DNA of 64,000 nt from CAYGAG01 sp964347765 (GTDB lineage Archaea; Thermoproteota; Bathyarchaeia; Bathyarchaeales; Bathycorpusculaceae). Positions 1 to 8,065 of the stretch are shown one piece after another. Every line of letters begins with the position of its first letter. The stretch's first letter is position 1. Where the stretch lies: NCBI GenBank assembly GCA_964347765.1, contig CAYGAG010000004.1, positions 30,694 through 94,693 of the forward strand, written 5' to 3'. The position numbers and the translations under genes were made by a program. Below the pieces are notes generated by a model. The model was not told the origin of the DNA, ran no database searches, and saw nothing but the letters and a program-made list of their open reading frames with translations.

Positions 1-40
1 GGGGATATACAGTCTTCTAGAAACCATTTTGGGCTTTAAT

Positions 41-84
41 TGTCTAGTGAAAAGCGATGCTCCTCGCTTTCACTGCAATAGACA
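41..84. repeat. Long imperfect hairpin near the left edge
   Basis: Bases 46-56 (AGTGAAAAGCG) pair with 65-74 (CGCTTTCACT) with one bulged A, around an 8-nt loop. An outer arm, TGTCTA at 41-46, can pair with TAGACA at 79-84 across a four-base bulge. The element lies upstream of the small membrane protein gene. It could be the 3' end or terminator of a gene outside the window, a transcript leader, or a remnant of a mobile repeat. No T-run follows directly, so a classical terminator is not shown. Confidence 0.5.
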
Positions 85-136
85 GAAATGTGTAAGTTAG
101 ACTAAAAAGGAGCTTAGAATGTTTATGTAGGCATAG

Positions 137-364
137 GTGAAAAGATTGGGTGAACGATTTAAGATTTTCGGGCTTGTAGCTCTCTTAGGATTCATGGCGG
201 GGGTCATCGCCCAAGTGACCGCTGATCATTTGATTCCATGGCTCTTGCAGATACTGCCACAGCTTGTTCAGATCAGATTTCTAGTTTCGGGCTTCGCCGG
301 AGCTTGTCTGACGCTGGTTCTAGTGAGTGTTTGGGCATACATAACAGGCCCTTCAGAACCATAA
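137..364 (+). CDS. Small membrane protein, two predicted TM helices
   Basis: A 75-residue protein starting at GTG, with one hydrophobic helix at about residues 9-28 and a second at about 46-68, joined by a short amphipathic linker, and a polar C-terminus. There is no recognisable domain. A GGAG sequence upstream sits closer to an ATG at 119 that runs directly into a stop, so the start is only moderately secure. It resembles in size and layout the two-helix proteins at 22579, 26329 and 29829, although the sequence match is weak. Function unknown. Confidence 0.55.
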   Translation: MKRLGERFKIFGLVALLGFMAGVIAQVTADHLIPWLLQILPQLVQIRFLVSGFAGACLTLVLVSVWAYITGPSEP

Positions 365-516
365 GGACCCCCTCCATATCCCCTTTACGCTCGATTTTGT
401 AATCAAGAGACTAGGAATCTCGGTTTTCAGGATTCAATAGTAGAAAAACCAATCACCCATTACTGTCTGTGTGGTGGATTACGTCACAGCCCAGATCTAG
501 CGGTCATCGAAAGCGT

Positions 517-547
517 GCACTCTCTTCCATGTATATGGAAGAGATGC
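517..547. promoter_or_regulatory. Strong hairpin upstream of the helicase gene
   Basis: TCTCTTCCAT at 521-530 and ATGGAAGAGA at 535-544 are exact inverted copies around the loop GTAT. Outside a one-base bulge, GCA at 517-519 can pair with TGC at 545-547. The hairpin ends 57 nt before the helicase start. It could be an operator for a dimeric regulator or a folded mRNA leader. No obvious TATA box lies between it and the gene, which favours a position inside the leader. Confidence 0.55.
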
Positions 548-603
548 TGTAAATGACAGAAATCCACGACTCAATTGAAAGGTAAACGTTTTTTCGAGGG
601 CAG

Positions 604-3510
604 ATGTATGGTGTAATAGTCTGGAAGGAGCATGTTTTGAGTTCGACGGTCTTTCAACTTCTCGCCGAAACGGTGCGCAGCGCCTTGGTTGACTGCGGAT
701 TTTCAAGGTCCACTCTTCCTCAGACTATGGCTATTCCGCCCGTTTTGAAAGGAGAAAATGTGCTTTTGATTGCCCCGACTGGAAGTGGAAAGACCGAGGC
801 TGTTCTTTTGCCAGTTTTCTCCAATTTCATCATGAAAGATATCAAGAAGGGCATATCGATACTCTACATTACTCCTTTGAGAGCGTTGAACAGAGATATG
901 TTTGAGCGTTTGTCCTTCTGGGCCTACAGGCTTGACATATCAATCGAGGTTAGACATGGGGACACTGAGAAGAAGTTCCGCAGGAGACAAGCTCTTTCTC
1001 CACCCAACATGCTGGTGACTACACCTGAAACCCTTCAAGCCATTCTTCCTGGTGCTAGGATGAAAGAGCACTTGAGGCATGTAGAGTGTGTCATTGTTGA
1101 TGAATTGCATGAATTGGCGTCAAGTAAACGAGGGGTCCAATTATCACTTGGTCTGGAACGATTGTATGGAATCACAAGGAGAGAGTTTCAGAGGATTGGA
1201 CTATCAGCTACTATCGCGGATCCAGAAAAGATTGGAGAGTTTCTGGTTGGAAACGGTAGGGAGGTGAAGATCGTGGAAGCGGTTCCGCCGAAAGGCTATA
1301 GGTATTTGGTGGAGATGCCGATCCCAGAAGAAGAGGATTTTGAGCTGGCTGGGGAGATCAGGACATCCCCTGAGGCTGCGGCGAGGATAAGGCGGATCGC
1401 CGAGCTTGTGGATACGCATGAGTCAACTCTAGTCTTTGTGAACAGCAGGCAGAACGCTGAGATGCTTGGTCACAGATTTGACCAGCTTAAACGGTCGGAT
1501 ATAGCAGTTCATCATGGTTCTCTTTCAAAGGAGGAGCGTGCAAGGATAGAGAACGAGTTCAAATCGGGAGCCTTGAAGGCAATAATCTGCACAAGCACTT
1601 TGGAGCTTGGGATAGATATAGGCAATGTGGACCTAGCTGTTCAGTATCTTTCACCGCGACAGGTCAGCAGTCTTATCCAGAGAGTCGGGAGGAGCGGGCA
1701 CAGTTTAGACAGGCTCTCAGAGGGGGTGATTGTCACGGCTTTTCCTGATGATACGCTAGAATCGATTGCAGCCATAAAGAGTGCTCGGACAGGAAGGCTG
1801 GAACCAGTGATAATCCATAGCGAAGCTCTAGACGTTTTGGCTCATCAGGTCGCTGGGATACTTATGGACAAGGGAAAGATCGATCTAGAACCTCTGCTGG
1901 ATCTTGTGCGAAGGGCACATCCCTACAAGGATCTTGCCAAAGACAGGCTCAGGGACGTTGTGGATTATTTGAGCTGGTTGGGTAAGCTTAGGGTCGAAGA
2001 TGAAGGGAAGACTCTTAGGAGGAATAGAAAGACGCGGCTCTACTATTATGAGAATCTATCTATGATTCCGGATGAGAGACGGTACCCTATTGTAAATGTG
2101 ATCTCTGACCGAAGGATAGGAACGTTGGGCGACGAGTTTATGGCTCTACGGGTCCGTGTGGGACTGAATTTCATCTGCAAAGGAAAGGTCTGGCGTATAG
2201 TTCAGATAGAAGATGAAACAGGGATGGTTTACGTAGTTCCTTCTGAAGATCCGTTTGCTGCTATTCCTGGATGGGACGGTGAGATGATTCCTGTGCCCTT
2301 TGAACTGGCCCAAGAAACAGGAAGAGTTCGGGAAAAGATTGCATGGAAATTGAAACGTGGAAAAACAGAAGCTGCAACCGCAAAACTTGCGGAAGAGATG
2401 GGAATAGATGATTTGACTCTAAAGAATGTCGTTGCGGAAATTGAGGAACATATAGGACTGGGCGCTCCATTGCCAACACATAATCGTATTCTCCTAGAGC
2501 TATTTGACAGGTACCTTGTGATACATGCTTGTTTCGGTGAGATCGTGAATAGAACGTTGGGCTGCATCTTTGATGGCATACTTTCGAACAAGGAGATGAT
2601 AACTGGTTGGTGGAACGATGGCTACAGAATCTTGATCGAGCTGCCACGCAAATTACGGCAAGAGGAGATTAGAAGCCTATCAAAGATTCTTTTTGGCTTG
2701 TCCCCGCAAGATATGGAAAAAGCTTTCAACGAATACATGGAAGCTAGATTTCCCTTTGCTTACAAGATGAAGGCTGTGGCCGAAAGATTCGGTGCCCTGC
2801 CCCGAGGAAAGACTATTCTAAATCCTAACAGGCTGAGACAACTGTTGGAACAGTTCAAAGAGACACCTATTTTCGATGAAGCCCTTCGGGAAACGATGAT
2901 TGAGAAGGTGGACGTGAGAAAGGTTAGAGAGATCATGAATGAAATCAAGAATGGCAGAATGAACGTGGACATATTGTACGGGCTAGAGCAGCCCACGCCC
3001 TTGGCTCATCACATATTGGCGAAGTACTCGGATATTTCAGAGTTGATGGCTCCAGAACGGGTTTTGCTATCCAACATAGACAGGATGAAGAGGGTGATTG
3101 AAGCCCGAAAGGCAACTCTACTGTGCTTTTCATGTGGCGAGTGGACTGGAGAAGGGAGGATTCGCAATCTGCCAGTATATCCCATGTGTGAGAAATGTGG
3201 TGCAAGATTGCTTGCCCTGATTCGGTTCAATCAAGATTCAGAAAGTCTGCAGAATATACTGAAAAAGCGGTTGGAGAAGAAGGAATTGTCAGAAGAGGAG
3301 CTTCAGGATTTGACGTATGCTAGACACACTGCCGATTTGATTCTGAGCTATGGTAGAAAGGCCATCATTGCCTTGGAGGTTAAAGGAGTAGGTCCAGAGA
3401 CTGCCTTCAGAATATTAGCGAAGATGCATCAGGAAGAAGAAGAGTTTTACATGGATTTGTTAAAAGCGAAAATCACTTTTATTAGAACTCATCCATACTG
3501 GGACAAATGA
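604..3510 (+). CDS. lhr: Lhr-like superfamily 2 ATP-dependent helicase
   Basis: A 968-residue helicase. Motif I (GSGKT) is at about residues 60-64, motif II is DELH at 165-168, motif III is SAT, and motif VI has the form QRVGRSGH. These are the hallmarks of Lhr-family SF2 helicases, which act on nucleic acids in repair or RNA metabolism. After the winged-helix and Lhr-core part comes a probable zinc site with paired cysteines near residues 841/844 and 862/865. The ATG at 604 is the first in frame, but conserved sequence seems to begin a few residues later, so a TTG near 637 is possible. Monocistronic, behind a hairpin leader. Confidence 0.9.
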   Translation: MYGVIVWKEHVLSSTVFQLLAETVRSALVDCGFSRSTLPQTMAIPPVLKGENVLLIAPTGSGKTEAVLLPVFSNFIMKDIKKGISILYITPLRALNRDMFERLSFWAYRLDISIEVRHGDTEKKFRRRQALSPPNMLVTTPETLQAILPGARMKEHLRHVECVIVDELHELASSKRGVQLSLGLERLYGITRREFQRIGLSATIADPEKIGEFLVGNGREVKIVEAVPPKGYRYLVEMPIPEEEDFELAGEIRTSPEAAARIRRIAELVDTHESTLVFVNSRQNAEMLGHRFDQLKRSDIAVHHGSLSKEERARIENEFKSGALKAIICTSTLELGIDIGNVDLAVQYLSPRQVSSLIQRVGRSGHSLDRLSEGVIVTAFPDDTLESIAAIKSARTGRLEPVIIHSEALDVLAHQVAGILMDKGKIDLEPLLDLVRRAHPYKDLAKDRLRDVVDYLSWLGKLRVEDEGKTLRRNRKTRLYYYENLSMIPDERRYPIVNVISDRRIGTLGDEFMALRVRVGLNFICKGKVWRIVQIEDETGMVYVVPSEDPFAAIPGWDGEMIPVPFELAQETGRVREKIAWKLKRGKTEAATAKLAEEMGIDDLTLKNVVAEIEEHIGLGAPLPTHNRILLELFDRYLVIHACFGEIVNRTLGCIFDGILSNKEMITGWWNDGYRILIELPRKLRQEEIRSLSKILFGLSPQDMEKAFNEYMEARFPFAYKMKAVAERFGALPRGKTILNPNRLRQLLEQFKETPIFDEALRETMIEKVDVRKVREIMNEIKNGRMNVDILYGLEQPTPLAHHILAKYSDISELMAPERVLLSNIDRMKRVIEARKATLLCFSCGEWTGEGRIRNLPVYPMCEKCGARLLALIRFNQDSESLQNILKKRLEKKELSEEELQDLTYARHTADLILSYGRKAIIALEVKGVGPETAFRILAKMHQEEEEFYMDLLKAKITFIRTHPYWDK

Positions 3511-3722
3511 GCTTGGGCAAGTTTCTTGTTGAAAGACAGAAATCATCGAAGGATACTTAGAAATCGGGGGAAAAGATTAAGCGGCTCCGAATTTTCATTT
3601 TCCCTGCGAATTTCTTCCATTTGTTTCTATTACGTTCCTCACTAAGGCGTAATAATCTAGCTCGCGAACTGATTTTTTGCATGATCATATACTCTGATTA
3701 TGGAAAAGGATTACCTTTAAAA

Positions 3723-3732
3723 CATATATATG
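3723..3732 (+). promoter_or_regulatory. TATA-box promoter for the dockerin protein gene
   Basis: An A/T-rich CATATATATG follows TTTAAAA, about 52 nt upstream of the ATG at 3784. Transcription would begin near 3750 and leave a leader of about 30 nt. It is the only strong archaeal TATA element in the 273-nt gap after the helicase gene. Confidence 0.5.
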
Positions 3733-3783
3733 CTTATACCCAAAATATTAGATTGGGATGAATGGATTAGAGTTGGTGCTTGA

Positions 3784-4365
3784 ATGAGAAAGAGGGTAAC
3801 AGTTTTGCTTTTTTCTATCTTGGTTGTCCTAGCTTCTTCTATATCCTTGAAGGTTGTTTCTTCAGACTATTTCAGGCACTACACCCCTGACAGCGATCAA
3901 GCAGAGCTGAGCTTCTGGATGGAAAACGAGACAGGGTTCATGAATGTGACTCTCTTTTTCGCAAAAATGTGCTATAAGATTGACAGTTGGGGAACCCTGG
4001 TTGTGGACAGCAATGACTTTTCTGTAAATTCTGAAATGTGGGAATGGATGGGTTATTGCGCTCCTGCAGAATGGTCTGCTGAGCACATTTATGATCTAGG
4101 ACAGTTAGATGAAGGAGTATACAGTTTCTCCTTTTGTTGTTGGCGTAATCCTGTCAAGAGTGTGGTTTTTGAGGTCGGTTTTCCAGCTGACATCAACGAT
4201 GATGGAAGGGTTGAAATGAGAGACATCGGCACTGCAGCCAGAGCCTTTGGCACACACAACCCTGACCCAGACTGGAATCCCGACGCAGACATATACCGAG
4301 ATGGCACAGTTGACATGATAGACATAGGGTTCACAGCAAAACACTTCGGAGAAATCGTACCGTAG
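3784..4365 (+). CDS. Secreted protein with C-terminal dockerin-type repeats
   Basis: 193 residues. A hydrophobic N-terminal segment after MRKR (about residues 4-24) looks like a signal peptide. The central part has several cysteines and aromatic residues and no family I recognise. The last 60 residues hold two dockerin-type calcium loops: DINDDGRVEMRD near 138 and DIYRDGTVDMID near 171, each followed by the usual helix (AARAFG, TAKHFG). Dockerin-like tails are common on archaeal surface proteins and probably mediate calcium-dependent protein contacts; no cohesin is seen here. Transcribed alone from the TATA box at 3723. Confidence 0.8.
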   Translation: MRKRVTVLLFSILVVLASSISLKVVSSDYFRHYTPDSDQAELSFWMENETGFMNVTLFFAKMCYKIDSWGTLVVDSNDFSVNSEMWEWMGYCAPAEWSAEHIYDLGQLDEGVYSFSFCCWRNPVKSVVFEVGFPADINDDGRVEMRDIGTAARAFGTHNPDPDWNPDADIYRDGTVDMIDIGFTAKHFGEIVP

Positions 4366-4420
4366 CGCGCGCTTTCTTCGAGGGTTTTCTGGATTGCCGT
4401 CTTGTCTTTGAGGAATTTGA

Positions 4421-4543
4421 TTAAGCACTTTTTCGGGGGCAAATGCATATGGGCACTGTGGCCTTTCTGAACAATGTCTTTCCAGCATCTTTCTTGCAGA
4501 CTGTGCATCGTGTCTGCTGGGGCTGCGGCGTTGTTGTGTTCAC
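4421..4543 (-). CDS. Possible small zinc-binding protein (40 aa)
   Basis: An open frame from GTG at 4543 to TAA at 4421 encodes 40 residues with a CTVC pair, a basic middle, and a CIC pair just before the C-terminus, a spacing that could form a zinc knuckle. AGGGG sits only one or two nt before the GTG, which is tight for a ribosome site. It overlaps antisense frames of no evident merit. It is below usual gene-calling length and no family was recognised, so it is a candidate only. Confidence 0.35.
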   Translation of the reverse strand: MNTTTPQPQQTRCTVCKKDAGKTLFRKATVPICICPRKSA

Positions 4544-5095
4544 CCCTAGCATGCTGCGGATTTATCGAGTTTGACGAATCACCCGTCACTCAACATCACC
4601 CGGAAGTGCTTCCAATTTATAGCCCATTTTCTATCCACTTGTGGAGGACATAGCAAGTAATAACTTGCTGCTTCACGGGGTGACAGCAAGACTCGTCAAA
4701 CCCTGAGAAACATATCTGGTTCTGAGCCGTTAAAAGGAAAGTGGTGAAGCAACCTTTCTAGATATAGGAGAGGGAGAGATATGTTAAAGTCATCAGAGAC
4801 TTGTTTTCTCAAGATTCCATGACACGGGTCATAAGTGTTCAATGTCAGGACACCACCACGAAAGGAATTCTGTGATATTGATAAGTATGCAAAAATACAG
4901 GTCATATTCATTAGAATCGCCAAACATTATAACACGCCTGTGATCTCCGCGAAGATATATTACAGATCATGAGAACTATACTATACAGCTAGATTAGCTG
5001 GCTTGAGCCTTAAGGCTGTTGATTTGAAGGCAGTCTTTATCTAATATCAGGCAATGAGTGCGTACCTGGATCTGGTGTGGAGGTGAAAATGTTAG
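4544..5095. other. Intergenic region with a perfect short hairpin
   Basis: No convincing gene. AGCAAGT at 4652-4658 and ACTTGCT at 4663-4669 form a perfect 7-bp stem around AATA. An A/T-rich TATA-like element (GATATATTA, near 4953) and a GGAGGTG ribosome site at 5079-5085 belong to the gene at 5096. A 75-codon minus-strand frame at 4696-4923 has no start signal or recognisable sequence and was not accepted. Confidence 0.4.
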
Positions 5096-5683
5096 ATGAA
5101 TTTAGAACTGGCTGCGGAGCTAGTTATGACGATCGAAGGCTATGATTATGAAGAAAAAGAAATTTGGAATGACAATGTAGATCTTACTGCTTCAGACGAA
5201 AAATCAGATGAAAAGATCTTGTTGCGTGTCATAAATAACCCAGAATCAAATTCCGGCATGGTCGGTGTAGACACTGTCACAAAAATGGCTGAGACTATTG
5301 AGCAGAAAGACTATGATAAAGGTGTTCTAATTGGTGAGAGGTTTTCGAGCGCCGCAAGGAAGGCAATGACGCGAAAAAATATACAGATGATATCGGACAG
5401 ATTCATGCAACCATTTAAGCCTCAGAAACTATATCTTACAATACAAGATTGCATAGACGGTCTATGCAAGGCCAAATGTGGCCGAGTTCCAAAGAAAGAA
5501 TCAGATTGTGATGGAAGAGATTATGATGGTAATTATTCGTGTAAGATCAGGTTAGTCAGCGATGATAGTTCGTTCCATTTTCAACACGGTTGGACAAATC
5601 TTCTTAGAGAAGACCTTAAGCGGCTTTTGATATTGCGAAAATTAATAGATCACCAAGATGATGGTGACCAGAAGAATGTCTAG
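5096..5683 (+). CDS. Restriction-endonuclease-like (Mrr/RecB-type) protein
   Basis: 195 residues. Residues about 5-105 look like a small endonuclease-fold domain of the kind found in Mrr-like proteins: an N-terminal helix, a strand with an acidic residue, then the core strand ILLRVI and two helices. The usual E-x-K of the catalytic strand is not visible, so it may be inactive or only DNA-binding. The C-terminal part is cysteine-rich (CIDGLCKAKCG plus two later cysteines), suggesting a metal site. GGAGGTG 10 nt upstream supports the ATG at 5096. The next gene overlaps its 3' end. Confidence 0.5.
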   Translation: MNLELAAELVMTIEGYDYEEKEIWNDNVDLTASDEKSDEKILLRVINNPESNSGMVGVDTVTKMAETIEQKDYDKGVLIGERFSSAARKAMTRKNIQMISDRFMQPFKPQKLYLTIQDCIDGLCKAKCGRVPKKESDCDGRDYDGNYSCKIRLVSDDSSFHFQHGWTNLLREDLKRLLILRKLIDHQDDGDQKNV

Positions 5684-5987
5684 ACGATCACGATATTTAG
5701 TGTTAAAGGTCAAAGGCCTAAGATTTCTCGAAACATGGTTTGGGACACCAAAATGTGTACCTCCAAACTTGACGAAGCTCTATCAGCTGACACTACACAT
5801 GGTTACAATGAAAGGAGTAATGCCTACATACTTGGCACTTAGAACAGGGTATACTGGTAAACTCATCAATGAAGCAATAAGAAAAGGATATTTGGAGTTA
5901 TTCCCTGTCCCCGAAAAGCCTGCAGAAGAAGCCTTAAGGAAAATCAAAGAAATCATAGGGAAGCCTCCACGCGAAATGGTTGTCTGA
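5676..5987 (+). CDS. Conserved small archaeal protein of unknown function
   Basis: 103 residues from the ATG at 5676, which overlaps the previous stop by 8 nt; an ATG at 5658 would add six residues. The protein is basic at the N-terminus, has a central helix pair and ends in a proline-rich stretch with the tail PPREMVV. Overlap with the nuclease-like gene implies translational coupling and possibly a joint role. A minus-strand frame across the same DNA (5783-6058) looks less protein-like and was left out. Confidence 0.6.
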   Translation: MSRRSRYLVLKVKGLRFLETWFGTPKCVPPNLTKLYQLTLHMVTMKGVMPTYLALRTGYTGKLINEAIRKGYLELFPVPEKPAEEALRKIKEIIGKPPREMVV

Positions 5988-6360
5988 AACCTGCCTGATG
6001 CGCGCGCGGTTTGCATTTCTTCGTCACTGACTCGTTTCAACTCTTCCAAGCTATTCACTCAAAACCCTTCATTCCGTTTATTGGAATTCTTCATTAGAGA
6101 AACTCCTCAAAATTGAACAAACTCTTTCAATTTCCCTGATTTTCATGGGAAAAACGACAAAACTGGACAAAAAAAGACATGTCTCATAATGCTGCAGAGT
6201 GACATTTTCTCCAAAATCACATCAACACCTGACAAACATTCTATGCCATCGGGAAGAAGGAGCGCGTGAGGCGCCCATTTCAACGTAACAAGTAGTCCCT
6301 GGGTTGAAAATGAACAAAGTAAATCTAGAAAGAAAATCCCGAAATTGGTGGTTCCATGTT
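5988..6360. other. Intergenic region 3' of eS30
   Basis: No gene is supported. The region begins with an alternating GCGCGCGCGG tract at 6000-6009, directly after the upstream gene. On the minus strand a T7 run (A7 on plus, 6169-6175) lies about 185 nt beyond the eS30 stop and could end that transcript. Short frames on both strands lack ribosome sites. Confidence 0.35.
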
Positions 6361-6537
6361 TCAACGGCGTCTTCTACGAGACCTGTAACGGCTTTTGTTT
6401 CTACCCAATATAATGCGCCTATTGTAGAATCTACGATTGTTGACTCGTGGACATGGCGAACGATTCTCTTTTGACTCGACTGTCGGAGTTATAGATCGAA
6501 CCTTTCCTGCTTTTGATAGTGCACCGTGCGAAGGCAT
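6361..6537 (-). CDS. rps30e: Small ribosomal subunit protein eS30
   Basis: 58 residues, starting MPSHGALSKAGKVRS and ending RSRRRRR, the signature of archaeal and eukaryotic eS30: an MP(T/S)HG(S/A)L(T/S)KAGKVRS head, a short linker, PRVxNRR, and an arginine-rich tail that contacts 16S rRNA in the small subunit. GAGGTGA lies 5 nt upstream of the ATG at 6537, so the start is firm. It is short enough to be missed by common ORF cutoffs. It stands apart from other ribosomal genes, next to small winged-helix genes on the same strand. Confidence 0.93.
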   Translation of the reverse strand: MPSHGALSKAGKVRSITPTVESKENRSPCPRVNNRRFYNRRIILGRNKSRYRSRRRRR

Positions 6538-6760
6538 AATATCACCTCACTTATGTTACAAGAGGATTTCAAAACAAAAGAAGCAAAAAAAGCATCACAG
6601 AACTCCCAAGTTTCCTCTTATCCTTTATCCACTTCACCAGCTAGAGACATTTCATTCCATATAAGTGGTCCGATCGACTTGCTTTTTCACTGATTGTTGA
6701 CAGGCGTGCAAACAATCAATGACTTAACACATGCGTGCACGTTACATCTCCTCTTGACGA

Positions 6761-7003
6761 TCACGATGTGGCGAAAAGAGCGCCTTGGCAATGTCGGAGT
6801 ATTTTCTTCAGGAAATTTCGTCCGTTTTCCGTTGTTTGATAACTTGCTACTCCATTATTCTTCTTCCTTCGAATCAATGCTCTCTTTCTCAGGAAACCTA
6901 AGTAACGCTTCAATTGGCTAAAGTTCAGATCGCATTCGTACATGATATGCGTCTTTTTTGCTGGATTTTTAGATTTCTTTAGAATGTCGGCTACTATTTC
7001 CAT
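6761..7003 (-). CDS. ArnR1-like winged-helix regulator
   Basis: 80 residues with the layout of small archaeal winged-helix proteins: ADILKK start helix, HIMYECDLNFSQLKRYLGFL as helix-turn-helix, ALIRRK before the wing, and TTENGRNFLK as the last helix. This matches the ArnR1-type family, DNA-binding proteins common in Bathyarchaeia and Thermoproteota. The start follows a purine-rich stretch. It is the first of four tiny minus-strand genes in a row; its target is unknown. Confidence 0.75.
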   Translation of the reverse strand: MEIVADILKKSKNPAKKTHIMYECDLNFSQLKRYLGFLRKRALIRRKKNNGVASYQTTENGRNFLKKILRHCQGALFATS

Positions 7004-7073
7004 TTTGCTTCTTCTTTTTCTGAGAGTGTTCCTACTTACAGGTTTCGTACCCTACAGTCTCTTGAAAACCGTC

Positions 7074-7292
7074 CTAAGAAGGGATTGCTTTCACGAACTT
7101 TCTTTTCTTCGATGTCCATCTGCCTGTGACTCTCTTGTAGACCTCAATCAGCCCTCTGTTCTTTAAGTTAGGAATGGCGCCTATCATTCTAGAAGGGATA
7201 TTTGTCGTCAATAACTCTCCATGCTTTTTGATGAATTCGTACACCTCTCTTTCAAAATCTGTCAATTCTATGGACAAGTCGAAGAACCTCAA
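7074..7292 (-). CDS. Small winged-helix-like protein
   Basis: 72 residues. The sequence LTDFEREVYEFIKKHGELLT followed by an LKNRGLIEVYKR element and a basic tail fits a minimal winged helix, a type repeated in Bathyarchaeia genomes. It starts 4 nt after the stop of the zinc-ribbon-like gene upstream (7297), so the two are probably cotranscribed. No ligand-binding domain is present. It probably acts as a DNA-binding accessory; the specific role is not known. Confidence 0.6.
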   Translation of the reverse strand: MRFFDLSIELTDFEREVYEFIKKHGELLTTNIPSRMIGAIPNLKNRGLIEVYKRVTGRWTSKKRKFVKAIPS

Positions 7293-7296
7293 CTTA

Positions 7297-7527
7297 CTAC
7301 TTTTTCACTTTCGATTTTGAGTTCGCACGCGATGTCAGGATGTCTTGGGGTTTGAACCGATACAATCTTTTTAGATTCACCAAGATCACGGATCTTCTTC
7401 TGTGGCGGCGTCCTGATCCTGGACACTTTATGCCAATAGTCTCTCCGTCTGCACTTTTCCAGATAATTTTACCTCTTACGCTGCCACATTCTGGGCAATG
7501 AACAGGATCACCAATATTGTATTCCAT
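7297..7527 (-). CDS. Small zinc-ribbon-like protein
   Basis: 76 residues. An N-terminal CPEC pair (about residues 11-14) and a later single cysteine in IKCPGSG suggest an incomplete zinc ribbon; the fourth ligand could be a histidine in the basic GRRHRRR stretch. The C-terminus is lysine- and arginine-rich, suiting nucleic-acid binding. It lies immediately upstream of the small winged-helix gene, which suggests a joint transcript. Family not identified. Confidence 0.55.
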   Translation of the reverse strand: MEYNIGDPVHCPECGSVRGKIIWKSADGETIGIKCPGSGRRHRRRSVILVNLKRLYRFKPQDILTSRANSKSKVKK

Positions 7528-7621
7528 TCTTCACTTCACTCTCGACTAAGCGTGTGTTATTATGATTGCTAGGGGTCAAAAAAGGGGCATGATGGCCTGA
7601 TGGGATAGATAATCCTTGTAG

Positions 7622-7807
7622 CTATGTCATTTCGGCTATTTCGGCTTTTGGAGCATTAGTTTTGACGGATTGTATTCCTTTCCTGCAGCTTTCTCTTGAC
7701 TCGTAGGATTCGCCAGAGGCTATGATCTCACTGTTCGGAGCTTTCAGTCTCCATCTGAATTTTCCAGCAGTATCCTTGTATATCTCAAATTTCGGCGTTG
7801 CTGACAA
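7622..7807 (-). CDS. DUF1508 (YegP-like) protein
   Basis: 61 residues with the DUF1508 pattern: FEIYKDTAGKFRWRLKAPNSEIIASGESY followed by a CRKGIQSVK helix, split here across the known beta-beta-beta-alpha fold. The start is TTG at 7807, supported by GAGGTGA 6 nt upstream. Family members are small, often duplicated proteins of unclear function; a single copy is present. A TATA-like TTTTATAGG near 7840 could drive it. Confidence 0.8.
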   Translation of the reverse strand: MSATPKFEIYKDTAGKFRWRLKAPNSEIIASGESYESRESCRKGIQSVKTNAPKAEIAEMT

Positions 7808-8065
7808 GAACAGTCACCTCATCAAGAATACCTAAGCTCCTATAAAAACATCCTTTGACACGCTCGTATCAAGCCATTGATGGCGGGCAGTGAATCGTTT
7901 GGATTTGTCGAATGATCTTATTAGCCTTCCTCCTATAGCACTTCATAACACTGTATTCGTTTTCAACTGGTTATTGACATATTCACGAAGTTGAAAGGTC
8001 ACCTTTGTGAGCTGGAATGGGCGACTGGACTTTTTCAGAAACGAGCTTTCGTGTGTGAGCACGTG

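Noticed and set aside
3570..3700. 41-codon basic minus-strand frame starting MQKISSRARLL
   Set aside because: No ribosome site or promoter, and no match to small ribosomal proteins.
4696..4923. 75-codon minus-strand frame
   Set aside because: No ribosome site, no recognisable motif, composition typical of chance translation of A/T-rich DNA.
6437..6921. Two plus-strand frames at 6437-6664 and 6694-6921
   Set aside because: The first is antisense to eS30 and the second antisense to the winged-helix gene; both minus-strand genes are better supported.
7345..7365. Minus-strand CGGTTCAAACCCC resembling a tRNA T-arm
   Set aside because: It lies inside the coding sequence of the small zinc-ribbon-like gene, and no anticodon or acceptor stem can be built around it.
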